Shown here piece after piece: positions 47,381 to 57,157 of a stretch of 64,000 nt of DNA; the stretch's first letter is position 1, and each line of letters starts with the position of its first letter. Under the pieces are notes generated by a model. It was not told where the DNA came from. It worked only from the letters and a program-made list of their open reading frames with translations, and made no database searches. The stretch spans positions 1-64,000 of the forward strand of contig JAHEZM010000006.1 in assembly GCA_023251075.1 (NCBI GenBank). Reading direction: 5' to 3'. Position numbers and translations under genes: made by a program. The DNA is from Flavobacteriales bacterium (GTDB lineage: Bacteria > Bacteroidota > Bacteroidia > Flavobacteriales_C > GCA-002722245).

Positions 47381-47399
47381 AAAAATAAAAACAAATGAA

Positions 47400-47433
47400 A
47401 AGCCCTCGTCAACTGATGAGGGTTTTTTTATTT
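47400..47433 (+). terminator. intrinsic terminator
   Basis: AGCCCTCGTC and GATGAGGGTT form a stem followed by seven Ts after the barrel gene. Confidence 0.75.
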
Positions 47434-47469
47434 TAACATTATTCATGAAAGTCATTTTACCTAAAACGA

Positions 47470-48735
47470 CTACACCTTTTTATGCTGATCTATTTTCTTC
47501 TGTACCTGTTTGTTCACAAAACACATAAGTATGAGTGTCACTACAATGGCTCCAGTCACCACATAACCAAGAATATCATAGTTCTCCACATATCCTCCCT
47601 GCTTACCACCTACAATTTTTCCGGCAACAAAAGCAGAAATACCCCCTGATAAATACATTACCGATGAGTTAATACTCATGAAAGCACCTCTGTCTTTAGG
47701 CTCAGGAATAGCTGACATCATAGCTTGTGAAGGTGCAATGCGCGACATGATACTCGACATCAGAAGAATATTAAGCAATGCTACAACCCAGAAAGGCGTT
47801 TGCTCTAAACTGCAATAAATCAGCAATATTACCATACTCGCCACTGAACCCACAAAGAACACTTTATATTTTCCTATCTTATCACTAAGAATACCTGCCA
47901 ATGGCATAACACCAATAGTAGCAACACCTGTAATCAGATAGAGATATCTTAAATTCTCTTCAGACAATCCCAGATTATGTACAGCGAAATCACTACCATA
48001 AGGCATCAGCATATATCCACCGGTAGCCAACAAAGTTGTAGCAAGGAATGGCACTACATAATTGGGATTCGTTATAGTCGCTTTCAAATGTTGCAAAGGA
48101 TTTTTATCGCTCTTTAATTTCAAATGAGCATCTACCGGTTTCAAATACACAAAAACCACCACAGCTACCACAATACTTACCACTACAATCATAAGAAAAG
48201 GGATGTGCCATCCTATGGTTTGCGTAAGGTACAATCCAAAAGGAATTCCCAATACATTACTTGCAGCAAAGGCAATTTGTATCATTCCCATCACACGGCC
48301 ACGAACGTGCAACTGAAAAATATCGGTAACAATTGCATTAGTAATAGAAGCAATCACTCCACCAAACAAACCTGTTACTATTCTTGCAAACAACAAAAAT
48401 TCATAGCTATTGGCACGGGCACAAAGGAAAGTTCCTATAATAAATCCAGCATAAAAAACCAGCAATAACTTCTTACGGTCAAATTTATCAGCAAAGCCAG
48501 AAATAAGAATTCCAGCAGCAAAAGCCCCGAAAGCATAGCCAGAAACGGCATTACCAAAATCATCCTTCGACATATTCAACGCTGGCATCAGTTTATACCC
48601 GAGCGGCGCCAAAACCATAAAATCTAATACTACAGAAAACTGCAGAAAGGCAAGCAGCACAATTACAAAAACCTCGTACCGCGAAAAGGTACTGCCTTTT
48701 TTTTGTGTTTCTAATACATCAATAGGTGCACTCAT
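47470..48735 (-). CDS. MFS transporter
   Basis: This 421-residue inner-membrane protein has about 12 helices. Motif A is 'GFADKFDRKKLLL' between helices 2 and 3, and a second copy 'GILSDKIGKYKVFF' follows helix 8. The fold and length fit the drug/sugar efflux MFS (DHA1-like). No substrate can be read from sequence. It is convergent with the barrel gene. Confidence 0.88.
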   Translation of the reverse strand: MSAPIDVLETQKKGSTFSRYEVFVIVLLAFLQFSVVLDFMVLAPLGYKLMPALNMSKDDFGNAVSGYAFGAFAAGILISGFADKFDRKKLLLVFYAGFIIGTFLCARANSYEFLLFARIVTGLFGGVIASITNAIVTDIFQLHVRGRVMGMIQIAFAASNVLGIPFGLYLTQTIGWHIPFLMIVVVSIVVAVVVFVYLKPVDAHLKLKSDKNPLQHLKATITNPNYVVPFLATTLLATGGYMLMPYGSDFAVHNLGLSEENLRYLYLITGVATIGVMPLAGILSDKIGKYKVFFVGSVASMVILLIYCSLEQTPFWVVALLNILLMSSIMSRIAPSQAMMSAIPEPKDRGAFMSINSSVMYLSGGISAFVAGKIVGGKQGGYVENYDILGYVVTGAIVVTLILMCFVNKQVQKKIDQHKKV

Positions 48736-48820
48736 GTTGTTTATTTAAGTTTCAAAACTATAGATATAAATAAGTGACAAAGCACGTATTTCATAGGATT
48801 TATCTATCCCTATATAAAGG

Positions 48821-48856
48821 AAAAGCCCATCCGTTGGAAACGAATGGGCTTATTTG
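48821..48856 (-). terminator. terminator of gyrA
   Basis: AAGCCCAT pairs with ATGGGCTT around 'CCGTTGGAAACGA'; the short U tract is on the minus strand, just after the gyrA stop. Confidence 0.65.
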
Positions 48857-48867
48857 GTCTAAAGATT

Positions 48868-51414
48868 TTATTCTGCTTGCGGTTCTTCTCCTTCAATCAC
48901 ATCACCTGACTCCGCGCTTCCCCCTTCTTCCCCTTCAACAATTGTTTCGTCAGATGCTGGAACTTTAGCTACTGCAGCAATTTCATCATTCCCTCTTAGG
49001 TTGATCAATTTAACGCCTTGAGTAGCTCTTCCCATTAATCTCAACTCAGCAACCGCTATTCTAATAGCAATACCTGAACGATTGATAATCATTAAATCAT
49101 CTTCATCAGTAACACTCTTAAGGGCAACTAACGATCCTGTTTTATCGGTAATATTTAAGGTTTTAACTCCTTTACCTCCTCTGTTAGTGATTCTGTAAAC
49201 TGGTTCACCATCTTCCGGATCATTTAAGTAAGTTCGTTTACCATATCCTTTTTGAGAAACAACCAACACCGATTCCTTAGCGGAATCATAAATAGCAATC
49301 ATTCCTATCACCTCATCTTTATCATCATCCATATTAACTCCTCTTACACCCGTAGCGTTTCTACCCATCGGACGAACAGTTGATTCATTGAAACGAATAC
49401 ATCTTCCTGATTTGATAGCAATCAAAATCTCATTTGAACCATTCGTTAATCTTGCTTCTAACAATTGATCACCTTCTCTTACATTGATAGCATTAATACC
49501 ATTTGCTCTCGGACGAGAATAAGCCTCCAAACTGGTTTTCTTAATAATACCCTGTTTGGTAACCATGATAATGAAGTTATTGTTGATATAGCTATCATCT
49601 TTCAAATCACCTACATTAATATAAGCCATCATCTTATCATCTCTCTCTAAGTTGATTAGATTTTGAATTGCTCTTCCTTTTGAAGTTTTAGTTCCTTCTG
49701 GAATATCAAATATCCTCATCCAGAAACACTTACCTTTTTCTGTAAACACTAATAACCAATCGTGATTTTTAGCGATAAATAAGTGCTCTAAGAAATCCTC
49801 TTCCCTGGTTGCCGACCCTCTTGAACCAACACCACCTCTTCCCTGGCGACGATATTCAATCAACTCAGTCCTCTTAACATAACCCAAATGAGAAATAGTT
49901 ACCACCACTTCTTTATTAGGAATCATATCCTCTACTCTAAAATCTCCACCGGAAAAATCAATATCCGTTTTTCTTCCATCTCCAAATTTATCCCTCAACT
50001 CAATCAACTCATCACGAATAATCTCAAACCTTCTATCTTTACTTGCAAGAATTTCTTTTAACTCTTTGATTTTATTCATTATATCTTCAAACTCAGCGCG
50101 CAATTTATCTTGCTCCAATCCTGTTAATTGACGCAACCTCATCTCTACAATTGCTCTAGATTGGATATCCGACAAGCCAAATCTGGTCATTAATTTTTCA
50201 CGAGCTTCGTCCGGACTTTTTGATGCCTTAATTAGAGCAATTACTTCATCAATATTATCTGAAGCGATGATTAGCCCCTGTAAAATATGCGCTCTCTCTT
50301 CAGCCTTTCTCAAATCAAACTGAGTTCTCCTCACCACTACCTCATGACGATGTTCAACAAAATAAGCAATCAATTCTTTTAGATTAAGCTGACGAGGACG
50401 ACCAGCAACCAAACAAATGTTATTAACACTAAATGAGGATTGTAGAGCCGTATATTTAAACAAACTATTCAATACTACATTTGTAATAGCATTGTTTTTA
50501 ATTTCATAAACAATTCTCATCCCACTTCTATCCGACTCATCGCGAATATCAGAGATGCCTTCCAGTTTTTTATCATTAATCAAGTCAGCAGTCTTCTTAA
50601 TCATCTCTGCTTTATTCACCTGATAAGGAATCTCAGTAACAATAATTCTTTCTCTCCCACCCTCACTTACTTCTATCTCTGTCTTCGCTCTCAATACCAC
50701 TCTTCCTCTCCCTGTTTCAAAAGCTTCTTTCACACCGTCATAACCGTAAATGGTTCCTCCCGTTGGAAAATCGGGAGCCTTAACGTGCTGCATCAACTCC
50801 TCAATCGTAACATCATTGTTTGCTATATAAGCAACCGTACCATTAATAATCTCCGTTAGATTATGAGGCGGCATATTGGTAGCCATGCCCACCGCGATAC
50901 CAGAAGCACCATTCACCAATAAGTTTGGAAGGACAGTTGGCAAAACAGTTGGTTCCTGTAAAGTGTCATCAAAATTCAAACTAAAATCGACCGTCTCTTT
51001 TTCAATATCACGGATCATTTCTTCAGCAATCTTTTGAAAACGAGCTTCAGTATATCGCATTGCGGCCGGACTATCACCATCCACAGAACCATAGTTACCC
51101 TGACCATCCACCAAAGGATATCTTAACGACCACTCCTGAGCCATCCTAACCATTGCATCATATACAGAGGTATCACCATGAGGATGATACTTACCCAAAA
51201 CCTCTCCAACAATTCTAGCCGACTTTTTATATGGTCTTCCCGACAAAACCCCTAAATCCAACATCCCATACAACACCCTTCTATGCACTGGTTTCAATCC
51301 ATCACGCACATCTGGTAATGCACGAGAAACAATAACCGACATCGAATAATCGATGTACGAGGACTTCATTTGTTCTTCAATGTCAATTCTGATAATTTTT
51401 TCGCCGTCTGCCAT
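48868..51414 (-). CDS. gyrA: DNA gyrase subunit A
   Basis: Breaks and rejoins DNA for negative supercoiling, with GyrB. The 848 residues include the catalytic tyrosine in 'AMRYTEARF' (Tyr121) and the quinolone-determining region '[17 protein letters not shown]'. There the residue equal to E. coli Ser83 is Thr82 and Asp87 is Asp86. The C-terminal beta-pinwheel has a GyrA-box '[13 protein letters not shown]'. A 25-residue acidic tail ends the protein. Monocistronic with its own terminator. Confidence 0.96.
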   Translation of the reverse strand: MADGEKIIRIDIEEQMKSSYIDYSMSVIVSRALPDVRDGLKPVHRRVLYGMLDLGVLSGRPYKKSARIVGEVLGKYHPHGDTSVYDAMVRMAQEWSLRYPLVDGQGNYGSVDGDSPAAMRYTEARFQKIAEEMIRDIEKETVDFSLNFDDTLQEPTVLPTVLPNLLVNGASGIAVGMATNMPPHNLTEIINGTVAYIANNDVTIEELMQHVKAPDFPTGGTIYGYDGVKEAFETGRGRVVLRAKTEIEVSEGGRERIIVTEIPYQVNKAEMIKKTADLINDKKLEGISDIRDESDRSGMRIVYEIKNNAITNVVLNSLFKYTALQSSFSVNNICLVAGRPRQLNLKELIAYFVEHRHEVVVRRTQFDLRKAEERAHILQGLIIASDNIDEVIALIKASKSPDEAREKLMTRFGLSDIQSRAIVEMRLRQLTGLEQDKLRAEFEDIMNKIKELKEILASKDRRFEIIRDELIELRDKFGDGRKTDIDFSGGDFRVEDMIPNKEVVVTISHLGYVKRTELIEYRRQGRGGVGSRGSATREEDFLEHLFIAKNHDWLLVFTEKGKCFWMRIFDIPEGTKTSKGRAIQNLINLERDDKMMAYINVGDLKDDSYINNNFIIMVTKQGIIKKTSLEAYSRPRANGINAINVREGDQLLEARLTNGSNEILIAIKSGRCIRFNESTVRPMGRNATGVRGVNMDDDKDEVIGMIAIYDSAKESVLVVSQKGYGKRTYLNDPEDGEPVYRITNRGGKGVKTLNITDKTGSLVALKSVTDEDDLMIINRSGIAIRIAVAELRLMGRATQGVKLINLRGNDEIAAVAKVPASDETIVEGEEGGSAESGDVIEGEEPQAE

Positions 51415-51612
51415 ATTCTCTATATATAAAGTATATTAATTAAAATACAAGGCAACGAAAATAACAAATGAACACCCCAACACTAGAATTTTTCACCCCC
51501 CACTTACTAACAAATTTTTGTTAGAAATTAACAATTCTAATAAATGCTGAAAAGTATGTCTGTTCTTATTTTTGGATATATTTACCCTTATTGTATATTT
51601 ACAGAGAATTTT

Positions 51613-54174
51613 ATGGAAGCAAAATTTTCACCGAGAGTCAAGGACGTCATCACTTACAGCAGGGAAGAAGCCCTTCGCTTAGGTCATGATTACATAGGGG
51701 TTGAACACTTATTTCTCGGAATTTTGAGAGAGGGAGAAGGCAATGCCGTAAAGATTTTAAAAAATTTAAAAGTTGATTTAGCTGAATTACGCAAATCAAT
51801 TGAGAATAGTATAAAATCTAAATCGAAAAACTTTAATCAGCCAGGTAATATTCCCTTAGTAAAACAAGCCGAAAGAGCCTTGAAGATAACTTACTTGGAA
51901 GCAAAACTATTTAAAAGCCAAATGATCGGTACAGAGCATTTGCTTTTATCCATATTAAAAGACGAGGACAATATAATAACTAAAGTATTCGATGACTACA
52001 ACATCGATTACGATTCAATCAAAGAAGAAATGAGCGCAGTAGAAGACGAAACCGAAACAGGACCAAAAGCTGAGTTACCAGGAACTCCTGCAGACGATGA
52101 CAATGATGATGACGCAAATGAGTTTTCATCCGGTCCAACAGCAAAAAAGCCAACCGACACTAAATCAAAAACTCCTGTTTTAGATAATTTCGGAAGAGAT
52201 CTTACTAAAATGGCTATTGAAGGTAGACTTGATCCGATAGTAGGTAGAGAAAAAGAAATTGAAAGAGTTTCTCAAATCCTTTCTAGAAGAAAAAAGAATA
52301 ACCCTATACTAATAGGGGAACCTGGTGTAGGTAAATCAGCCATCGCAGAAGGATTAGCTTTGAGAATCATTCAAAGAAAGGTTTCCAGAGTATTATTTGG
52401 GAAAAGAATTGTGACTTTAGACTTGGCTTCGTTGGTAGCGGGTACAAAATACCGTGGTCAATTTGAAGAAAGAATGAAAGCTGTAATGAATGAATTGGAG
52501 AAGTCTCCGGAAGTGATATTATTCATTGATGAAATTCATACTATTATTGGTGCTGGAGGAGCTTCTGGTTCACTGGATGCCTCTAATATGTTCAAGCCAG
52601 CTTTAGCAAGAGGTGAACTTCAATGCATTGGAGCAACAACACTAGATGAATACCGTCAGTATATCGAAAAAGACGGTGCATTAGAAAGAAGATTTCAAAA
52701 GGTAATAGTGGAACCTACTACAGTAGAAGAAACTGTTCAGATCTTGAATAATATTAAGGAGAAATACGAAGATCACCATAACGTGGTATATACTCCTGAA
52801 GCTATTGCTGCTTGCGTAAAATTATCTGCTCGTTATATTACCGACAGACATCTTCCGGATAAAGCCATTGACGCTTTAGACGAAGCAGGATCAAGGGTTC
52901 ATATCACAAATATTAATGTGCCTAAAGAAATCTTGGATATTGAAAAAGATATCGAAGGCATCAAAGAAGAAAAAAATAAAGTTGTTAAAAGTCAGAAATA
53001 CGAAGAAGCTGCCAGATTACGCGACCGTGAACGTCAACTGATCGAAAGATTGGAGGATGCTAAAAAACGTTGGGAAGACGAAACCAAAAATCACCGTGAA
53101 ACAGTTCATGAGGATGATGTTGCTGAGGTAATTGGCATGATGACTGGTATTCCAACAAAACGTATTGCTGAAAAAGAAAGCGGTAAGTTGGCAAGAATGC
53201 CTGAAGAACTTAAAGGAAAAGTAATTGGTCAGAACGAGGCAATTGAAAAAGTAGTTAAGGCTATTCAACGTAACCGTGCAGGATTAAAAGATCCAAACAA
53301 ACCCATTGGTTCATTTATATTCCTAGGACCTACCGGAGTTGGTAAAACTCAGTTAGCTAAAGAGTTGGCCAAATTCTTATTCGATACTGAAGATGCTATG
53401 ATTCGTATCGACATGAGTGAATACATGGAAAAATTCGCTATTTCAAGATTAATTGGAGCACCTCCGGGATATGTAGGTTATGAAGAAGGAGGACAATTAA
53501 CTGAAAAAGTTAGAAGAAAACCTTATTCTATTATCCTTTTAGATGAAATTGAAAAAGCGCATCCTGATGTATTTAACTTGTTATTACAAGCATTGGATGA
53601 TGGTCATATGACCGATAGTTTGGGTAGAAAGATAGACTTTAGAAATACAGTTATCATTATGACATCGAACATTGGTACACGTAAATTAAAAGAATTCGGT
53701 ACCGGTGTTGGTTTTCAAACTAACGCTAAAGTTTCCACACAAGATGAAAATGCTAAAGGTGTAATCACTGCTGCGTTGAAAAAATCTTTTGCTCCTGAAT
53801 TCTTAAATAGAATCGATGATGTTATTCTTTTCAATTCTTTAAGTAAAGACGATATCCATCAAATTATCGATATCGAATTAGAGAAACTATACAAAAGAAT
53901 TATTAACATTGGCTTAACTCTTAAAGTTTCTACTGAAGCCAAGGATTATATTGAAAACAAAGGTTTTGATAGCGAGTATGGTGCTCGTCCTTTAAAACGA
54001 GCTATTCAAAAATATCTTGAAGATGCAGTTGCTGAAGAAATAATTAAATCAAATCTAAAAGAAGGTGATGCTATTCAGGTGGATTTCGATAAAGAAAAAA
54101 GCGAAATTACTCTGAAGGTTACAAAACCTAAAAAGAAGAAAACAAAAGAAGAGCCCGAACAAGAAGGCGAATAA
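51613..54174 (+). CDS. clpC: ATP-dependent Clp protease ATPase ClpC
   Basis: AAA+ unfoldase that feeds ClpP and acts in stress and protein quality control. The start at ATG 51613 ('MEAKFSPRVKDVITYSREEA') gives the standard N-terminus; the ORF's first 23 residues are not ClpC-like. The 853 residues have two Clp N-repeats (~1-150), NBD1 Walker A 'GEPGVGKSAIAEG', 'FIDEIHTIIGAG', a UVR domain ('KSQKYEEAARLRDRERQL'), NBD2 'GPTGVGKTQLAKE' and the C-terminal 'SEYGARPLKRAIQKY'. It ends with a Lys/Glu tail before a strong terminator. Confidence 0.96.
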   Translation: MEAKFSPRVKDVITYSREEALRLGHDYIGVEHLFLGILREGEGNAVKILKNLKVDLAELRKSIENSIKSKSKNFNQPGNIPLVKQAERALKITYLEAKLFKSQMIGTEHLLLSILKDEDNIITKVFDDYNIDYDSIKEEMSAVEDETETGPKAELPGTPADDDNDDDANEFSSGPTAKKPTDTKSKTPVLDNFGRDLTKMAIEGRLDPIVGREKEIERVSQILSRRKKNNPILIGEPGVGKSAIAEGLALRIIQRKVSRVLFGKRIVTLDLASLVAGTKYRGQFEERMKAVMNELEKSPEVILFIDEIHTIIGAGGASGSLDASNMFKPALARGELQCIGATTLDEYRQYIEKDGALERRFQKVIVEPTTVEETVQILNNIKEKYEDHHNVVYTPEAIAACVKLSARYITDRHLPDKAIDALDEAGSRVHITNINVPKEILDIEKDIEGIKEEKNKVVKSQKYEEAARLRDRERQLIERLEDAKKRWEDETKNHRETVHEDDVAEVIGMMTGIPTKRIAEKESGKLARMPEELKGKVIGQNEAIEKVVKAIQRNRAGLKDPNKPIGSFIFLGPTGVGKTQLAKELAKFLFDTEDAMIRIDMSEYMEKFAISRLIGAPPGYVGYEEGGQLTEKVRRKPYSIILLDEIEKAHPDVFNLLLQALDDGHMTDSLGRKIDFRNTVIIMTSNIGTRKLKEFGTGVGFQTNAKVSTQDENAKGVITAALKKSFAPEFLNRIDDVILFNSLSKDDIHQIIDIELEKLYKRIINIGLTLKVSTEAKDYIENKGFDSEYGARPLKRAIQKYLEDAVAEEIIKSNLKEGDAIQVDFDKEKSEITLKVTKPKKKKTKEEPEQEGE

Positions 54175-54179
54175 AACAA

Positions 54180-54211
54180 AAAACCTCCTAAGTCTTAGGA
54201 GGTTTTTTATG
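54180..54211 (+). terminator. terminator of clpC (bidirectional)
   Basis: AAACCTCCTAAG and TTAGGAGGTTT form a near-perfect hairpin with T's on the plus strand. Confidence 0.8.
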
Positions 54212-54229
54212 ACTAAAAAACAAAAAAAA

Positions 54230-54589
54230 TTAAGGCAGATAATTTCCTTTCACCCCCACTCTAGCCGATCCTGTGGCTTGAGCCTCATAATATTTATTTT
54301 GATTTACTAACTTATCATCCACAAAAACCTTCACATTAAACTTTTGAGTAGTGTCAGGATTTGAAATTCTCAATTCATAATACAAATCTGTACCATAAAC
54401 CTCATGAGACACTTCAAATGGAATAGGAATGGAGGGTGAATCAAACTCTATACCTGTTCCCATTTTACCATACAACTCGTATGCTTTGTTTGTATCTCCT
54501 TCTATCACAAAATGAAAAACATGTCGATTTTTTTCATTGGTGCATCCTAAAAGTGTAAACAGGAATAATGAAACCATTGTTTTTTTCAT
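54230..54589 (-). CDS. small lipoprotein
   Basis: 119 residues with lipoprotein signal 'MVSLFLFTLLGC' (Cys16). The mature part has strands 'YELRISNPDTTQKFNVKVFV' and an Ig-like look. It ends 'VGVKGNYLP'. A small periplasmic lipoprotein of unknown role. Confidence 0.7.
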   Translation of the reverse strand: MKKTMVSLFLFTLLGCTNEKNRHVFHFVIEGDTNKAYELYGKMGTGIEFDSPSIPIPFEVSHEVYGTDLYYELRISNPDTTQKFNVKVFVDDKLVNQNKYYEAQATGSARVGVKGNYLP

Positions 54590-54668
54590 GTCTCAAAAAT
54601 AGCTTTCAAATCGATACAACGCCAAATTAGTTTTTAATGATAATAACAATTTACGGTTAATTCTAATG

Positions 54669-54702
54669 AAAAACAGACAACCGGGAAGTTGTCTGTTTTT
54701 TC
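54669..54702 (-). terminator. hairpin terminator
   Basis: AAAACAGACAAC pairs with GTTGTCTGTTTT, with CGGGAA loop, and a T run follows on each strand. It serves the small gene at 54730. Confidence 0.7.
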
Positions 54703-54729
54703 AGTAATCGTTATAATTAGCTTCATGCC

Positions 54730-54873
54730 TTATTTGTACTTAAGCTCTTCAACATACTTCTTCTTAGCTTGAGCAATTTTCAGGTCTAAAGCTTTGATCT
54801 TTCTTAAATCCGGATTGCTTTTCAAAAACTCCTCCACCTGTTGGCGTTGGTACTTTTTAATTAGTTCATTCAT
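54730..54873 (-). CDS. 47-residue highly charged protein
   Basis: ATG 54871-54873 to TAA 54730-54732. The product is Lys/Glu-rich and helical ('YQRQQVEEFLKSNPDLRKIK', 'LKIAQAKKKYVEELKYK'). No signal peptide. It has its own terminator at 54669-54702, so it is probably expressed. It may be a DNA- or ribosome-binding peptide, but this is not shown. Confidence 0.6.
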   Translation of the reverse strand: MNELIKKYQRQQVEEFLKSNPDLRKIKALDLKIAQAKKKYVEELKYK

Positions 54874-54976
54874 AATTTCCGTTTTTAAGGTTTATATGTG
54901 TAAGACAAACTAAAAGACGAAAAGTTACAAGTGAGGTAAATTTTTCTATTTTTAAGCATAATAAAAAAAACTGAAC

Positions 54977-55867
54977 ATGAAGAACATAACGGTGATTGGA
55001 TCTGGCACAATGGGAAATGGCATAGCTCATTGCTTTGCTCAGAATGGATATTCAGTTTCTTTAATGGATGTTAATGAGAATAGTTTAAAAAAAGCCTTAG
55101 AGACCATCGAAAATAACCTAAACAGACAATTAACAAAAGGCACCGTTACTGAAGAGATAAAAAGCCTCACTTTGAGAAACATCAATACTTTCACCTCACT
55201 TAAAGATGCTGTAATCGATGCAGATTTAATAGTAGAGGCTGCTTCTGAGAACACAACTATAAAAATGGAGATATTCAAAAACCTAGACCTTTTGTGTCCA
55301 TCAAAAACTATTTTAGCTAGCAATACCTCTTCTATTTCGTTAACAAAAATAGCTTCGGCTACCCATCGACCAGAGAAAGTTATAGGTATGCACTTTATGA
55401 ATCCCGTTCCTCTCATGAAGCTTGTAGAAGTAATCAAAGCTTATCAAAGTTCAAACGACACTACCAACACAATCATTGAATTATCAAAAAAAATTGGGAA
55501 AACTCCAGTACTTGTTAATGATTACCCCGGCTTTGTTGCCAATCGAATTTTAATGCCCATGATCAATGAAGCTATATATACTTTATTTGAGGGTGAGTCT
55601 GGTGTTGAAGAAATTGATAGTATAATGAAATTAGGAATGGCACACCCAATGGGACCGCTACAACTAGCTGATTTTATAGGTTTAGATGTTTGTTTATCTA
55701 TTCTGAAAGTTCTTCATGATGGCTTTGGTAATCCAAAATATGCCCCATGTCCCTTACTTGTAAATATGGTAAATGCCAATAAACTTGGACTGAAATCAAA
55801 AGAAGGATTTTATCAATACATTGCCGGAAGCAAGGAACTAATTGTTTCCAATTCGTTTAAAAATTAA
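54977..55867 (+). CDS. 3-hydroxybutyryl-CoA dehydrogenase
   Basis: Cytosolic NAD(P)-dependent enzyme for fatty-acid or butyrate metabolism. At 296 residues it is close to the family length. It has the N-terminal Rossmann 'VIGSGTMGNGIAHCFAQNGY' and the 3HCDH signature 'HFMNPVPLMKLVEVI'. The C-terminal domain has 'FVANRILMPMINEA' and 'MGPLQLADFIGLD'. The NADP/NAD choice is not clear. Convergent with the tRNA pair. Confidence 0.93.
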   Translation: MKNITVIGSGTMGNGIAHCFAQNGYSVSLMDVNENSLKKALETIENNLNRQLTKGTVTEEIKSLTLRNINTFTSLKDAVIDADLIVEAASENTTIKMEIFKNLDLLCPSKTILASNTSSISLTKIASATHRPEKVIGMHFMNPVPLMKLVEVIKAYQSSNDTTNTIIELSKKIGKTPVLVNDYPGFVANRILMPMINEAIYTLFEGESGVEEIDSIMKLGMAHPMGPLQLADFIGLDVCLSILKVLHDGFGNPKYAPCPLLVNMVNANKLGLKSKEGFYQYIAGSKELIVSNSFKN

Positions 55868-55889
55868 TCTCTTTCTTTTGAAAAATAAA

Positions 55890-55920
55890 AAAGGATAAAA
55901 CATAAAATGTTTTATCCTTT
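55890..55920 (-). terminator. terminator of the tRNA-Ser/tRNA-Arg transcript
   Basis: AAAGGATAAAACAT (55890-55903) pairs with ATGTTTTATCCTTT (55907-55920), with A's before it that form the U tract on the minus strand; it can also stop the plus-strand transcript of the dehydrogenase gene. Confidence 0.75.
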
Positions 55921-55926
55921 CGTACG

Positions 55927-56000
55927 TGGTCCCGTAGGGATTCGAACCCCAAACCTTCTGATCCGTAGTCAGATGCTCTATCCAGTTAAGCTACGGGACC
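55927..56000 (-). tRNA. tRNA-Arg (anticodon ACG)
   Basis: Minus-strand cloverleaf. The acceptor stem GGTCCCG/CGGGACC flanks it. The D-loop is 'AGCTTAACTGGATAGAGC'. The anticodon loop CTACGGA gives ACG. The T-arm 'GGTTCGAATCC' is present. 3'-CCA is not encoded. It follows tRNA-Ser by 36 bases on the same transcript. Confidence 0.95.
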
Positions 56001-56035
56001 GTTTCAGAACAAAGACGATACCATCGCTTTGTTTC

Positions 56036-56123
<88 letters not shown>

Positions 56124-56170
56124 TTTATGATTGGGACGATATTCAAATCGTTTTTTCTTTAGAACGCCTG

Positions 56171-56201
56171 CAAATATAAGTGTTCGGTTGAGAATGAACA
56201 A
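56171..56201 (-). promoter_or_regulatory. promoter of the tRNA-Ser/tRNA-Arg unit
   Basis: On the minus strand: TTG (56199-56201), 20 bases, TATATTTG (56171-56178), ~50 bases before tRNA-Ser. Confidence 0.7.
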
Positions 56202-56238
56202 TTATTTATCCAAGTTCCTTTCTTTTTTTGCAAAAAAA

Positions 56239-56268
56239 AGTCCGATTGTATAAAAATACAATCGGACT
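56239..56268 (-). terminator. terminator of the DUF4476 gene
   Basis: AGTCCGATTGTA (56239-56250) pairs with TACAATCGGACT (56257-56268); the A run before it is the U tract on the minus strand. Confidence 0.8.
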
Positions 56269-56292
56269 AACTAGCATTATTCTGAGTTTATC

Positions 56293-56934
56293 TTATTTTG
56301 TAGATTGAATATATTCTTGTAATTCATCTATACTGCTAGAATGTACAAAGCCATCATTCACTTTATAGTAATTTTTTTGATCAACACATTTTGAGTAACA
56401 GGCTTTAGCAACTTCTATCTTTTGATCTTCATAAGCAAAAAGCGCCATCAACTCAAGCACCTGAGAACTATTGAAACAATTATTGTCAATAACCTGTTTT
56501 GCAACGGTCATTTTTGTATCCGCAAAAGGTTTTGCATTTATTGAGCTTTTCGCACTATTCAAATCAGCACTACTAATTGGATAACAAACATTTTCTACAA
56601 CCGCAGGTTGAGAAACTACTTTTTCTTCTGTAGCCACCGGATTGCTAGCTACACCTGTTCCTGTTGTATTAGTATTGGTATTTGTATTCGAATTAACAAC
56701 ACCATTAGTTGAAGACGAAGAAGTAGTAGTTACCGTTGTAGTAGTGGTGGTGGTTTGAGTGCCGGTCATTCCTGTACCTCCCACATTAATATTCATATTT
56801 AAACCATCCGTTCTTTCATTAACATTCATGTTGATGTTCATATCAACATTATCAGATTGAGCATCCAACGTAGTACTCACCCCAAGGAATAAGGTAAATA
56901 ACGTTCCGATTGTAAAAATTCTATTCTTTTTCAT
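56293..56934 (-). CDS. exported DUF4476-domain protein with Thr/Ser/Asn-rich linker
   Basis: 213 residues from ATG 56932-56934 (the upstream in-frame ATG would put ten residues before the signal peptide). Signal 'FTIGTLFTLFLGVSTTLDAQ' (~5-24) is followed by a low-complexity linker (~25-115) rich in Asn, Thr and Gly ('NMNINMNVNERTDGLNMN', 'TQTTTTTTTVTTTSSSSTNG'). The C-terminal ~90 residues ('SADLNSAKSSINAKPFADT', 'FNSSQVLELMALFAYEDQK') are DUF4476. The role is unknown. Confidence 0.8.
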   Translation of the reverse strand: MKKNRIFTIGTLFTLFLGVSTTLDAQSDNVDMNINMNVNERTDGLNMNINVGGTGMTGTQTTTTTTTVTTTSSSSTNGVVNSNTNTNTNTTGTGVASNPVATEEKVVSQPAVVENVCYPISSADLNSAKSSINAKPFADTKMTVAKQVIDNNCFNSSQVLELMALFAYEDQKIEVAKACYSKCVDQKNYYKVNDGFVHSSSIDELQEYIQSTK

Positions 56935-56976
56935 ATTATTTGTTTGATAAAAGCTCAAAGCCAACTATTGTGCCAA

Positions 56977-57102
56977 TCATTTAAATTTCTTCTTGTTGTC
57001 TTTTTTCACAGGAATCCATCCTAATTTGGTTTTCTTTTCTGTTATAACAATTGTTATAACACCTGCTAAAGCGATCAATCCGGGAAGTAATATTGCACTC
57101 AT
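56977..57102 (-). CDS. 41-residue membrane-anchored peptide
   Basis: ATG 57100-57102, TGA 56977-56979. 'SAILLPGLIALAGVITIVIT' is one hydrophobic helix; the rest is a basic tail ('KKTKLGWIPVKKDNKKKFK'). Such short Lys-rich tails occur in small Bacteroidota membrane proteins. It lies between the DUF4476 gene and the long helical protein, all on the minus strand. Confidence 0.45.
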   Translation of the reverse strand: MSAILLPGLIALAGVITIVITEKKTKLGWIPVKKDNKKKFK

Positions 57103-57157
57103 ACATGATGTGATTAGAAATTTTAATACGAAACAAAAAGTATTAGGTTATGCTTTT

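Noticed and set aside
48868-51414. Quinolone-resistance change in gyrA
   Set aside because: The key site is Thr82 (E. coli Ser83), a natural variant in several susceptible groups; Asp86 is unchanged. No claim can be made.
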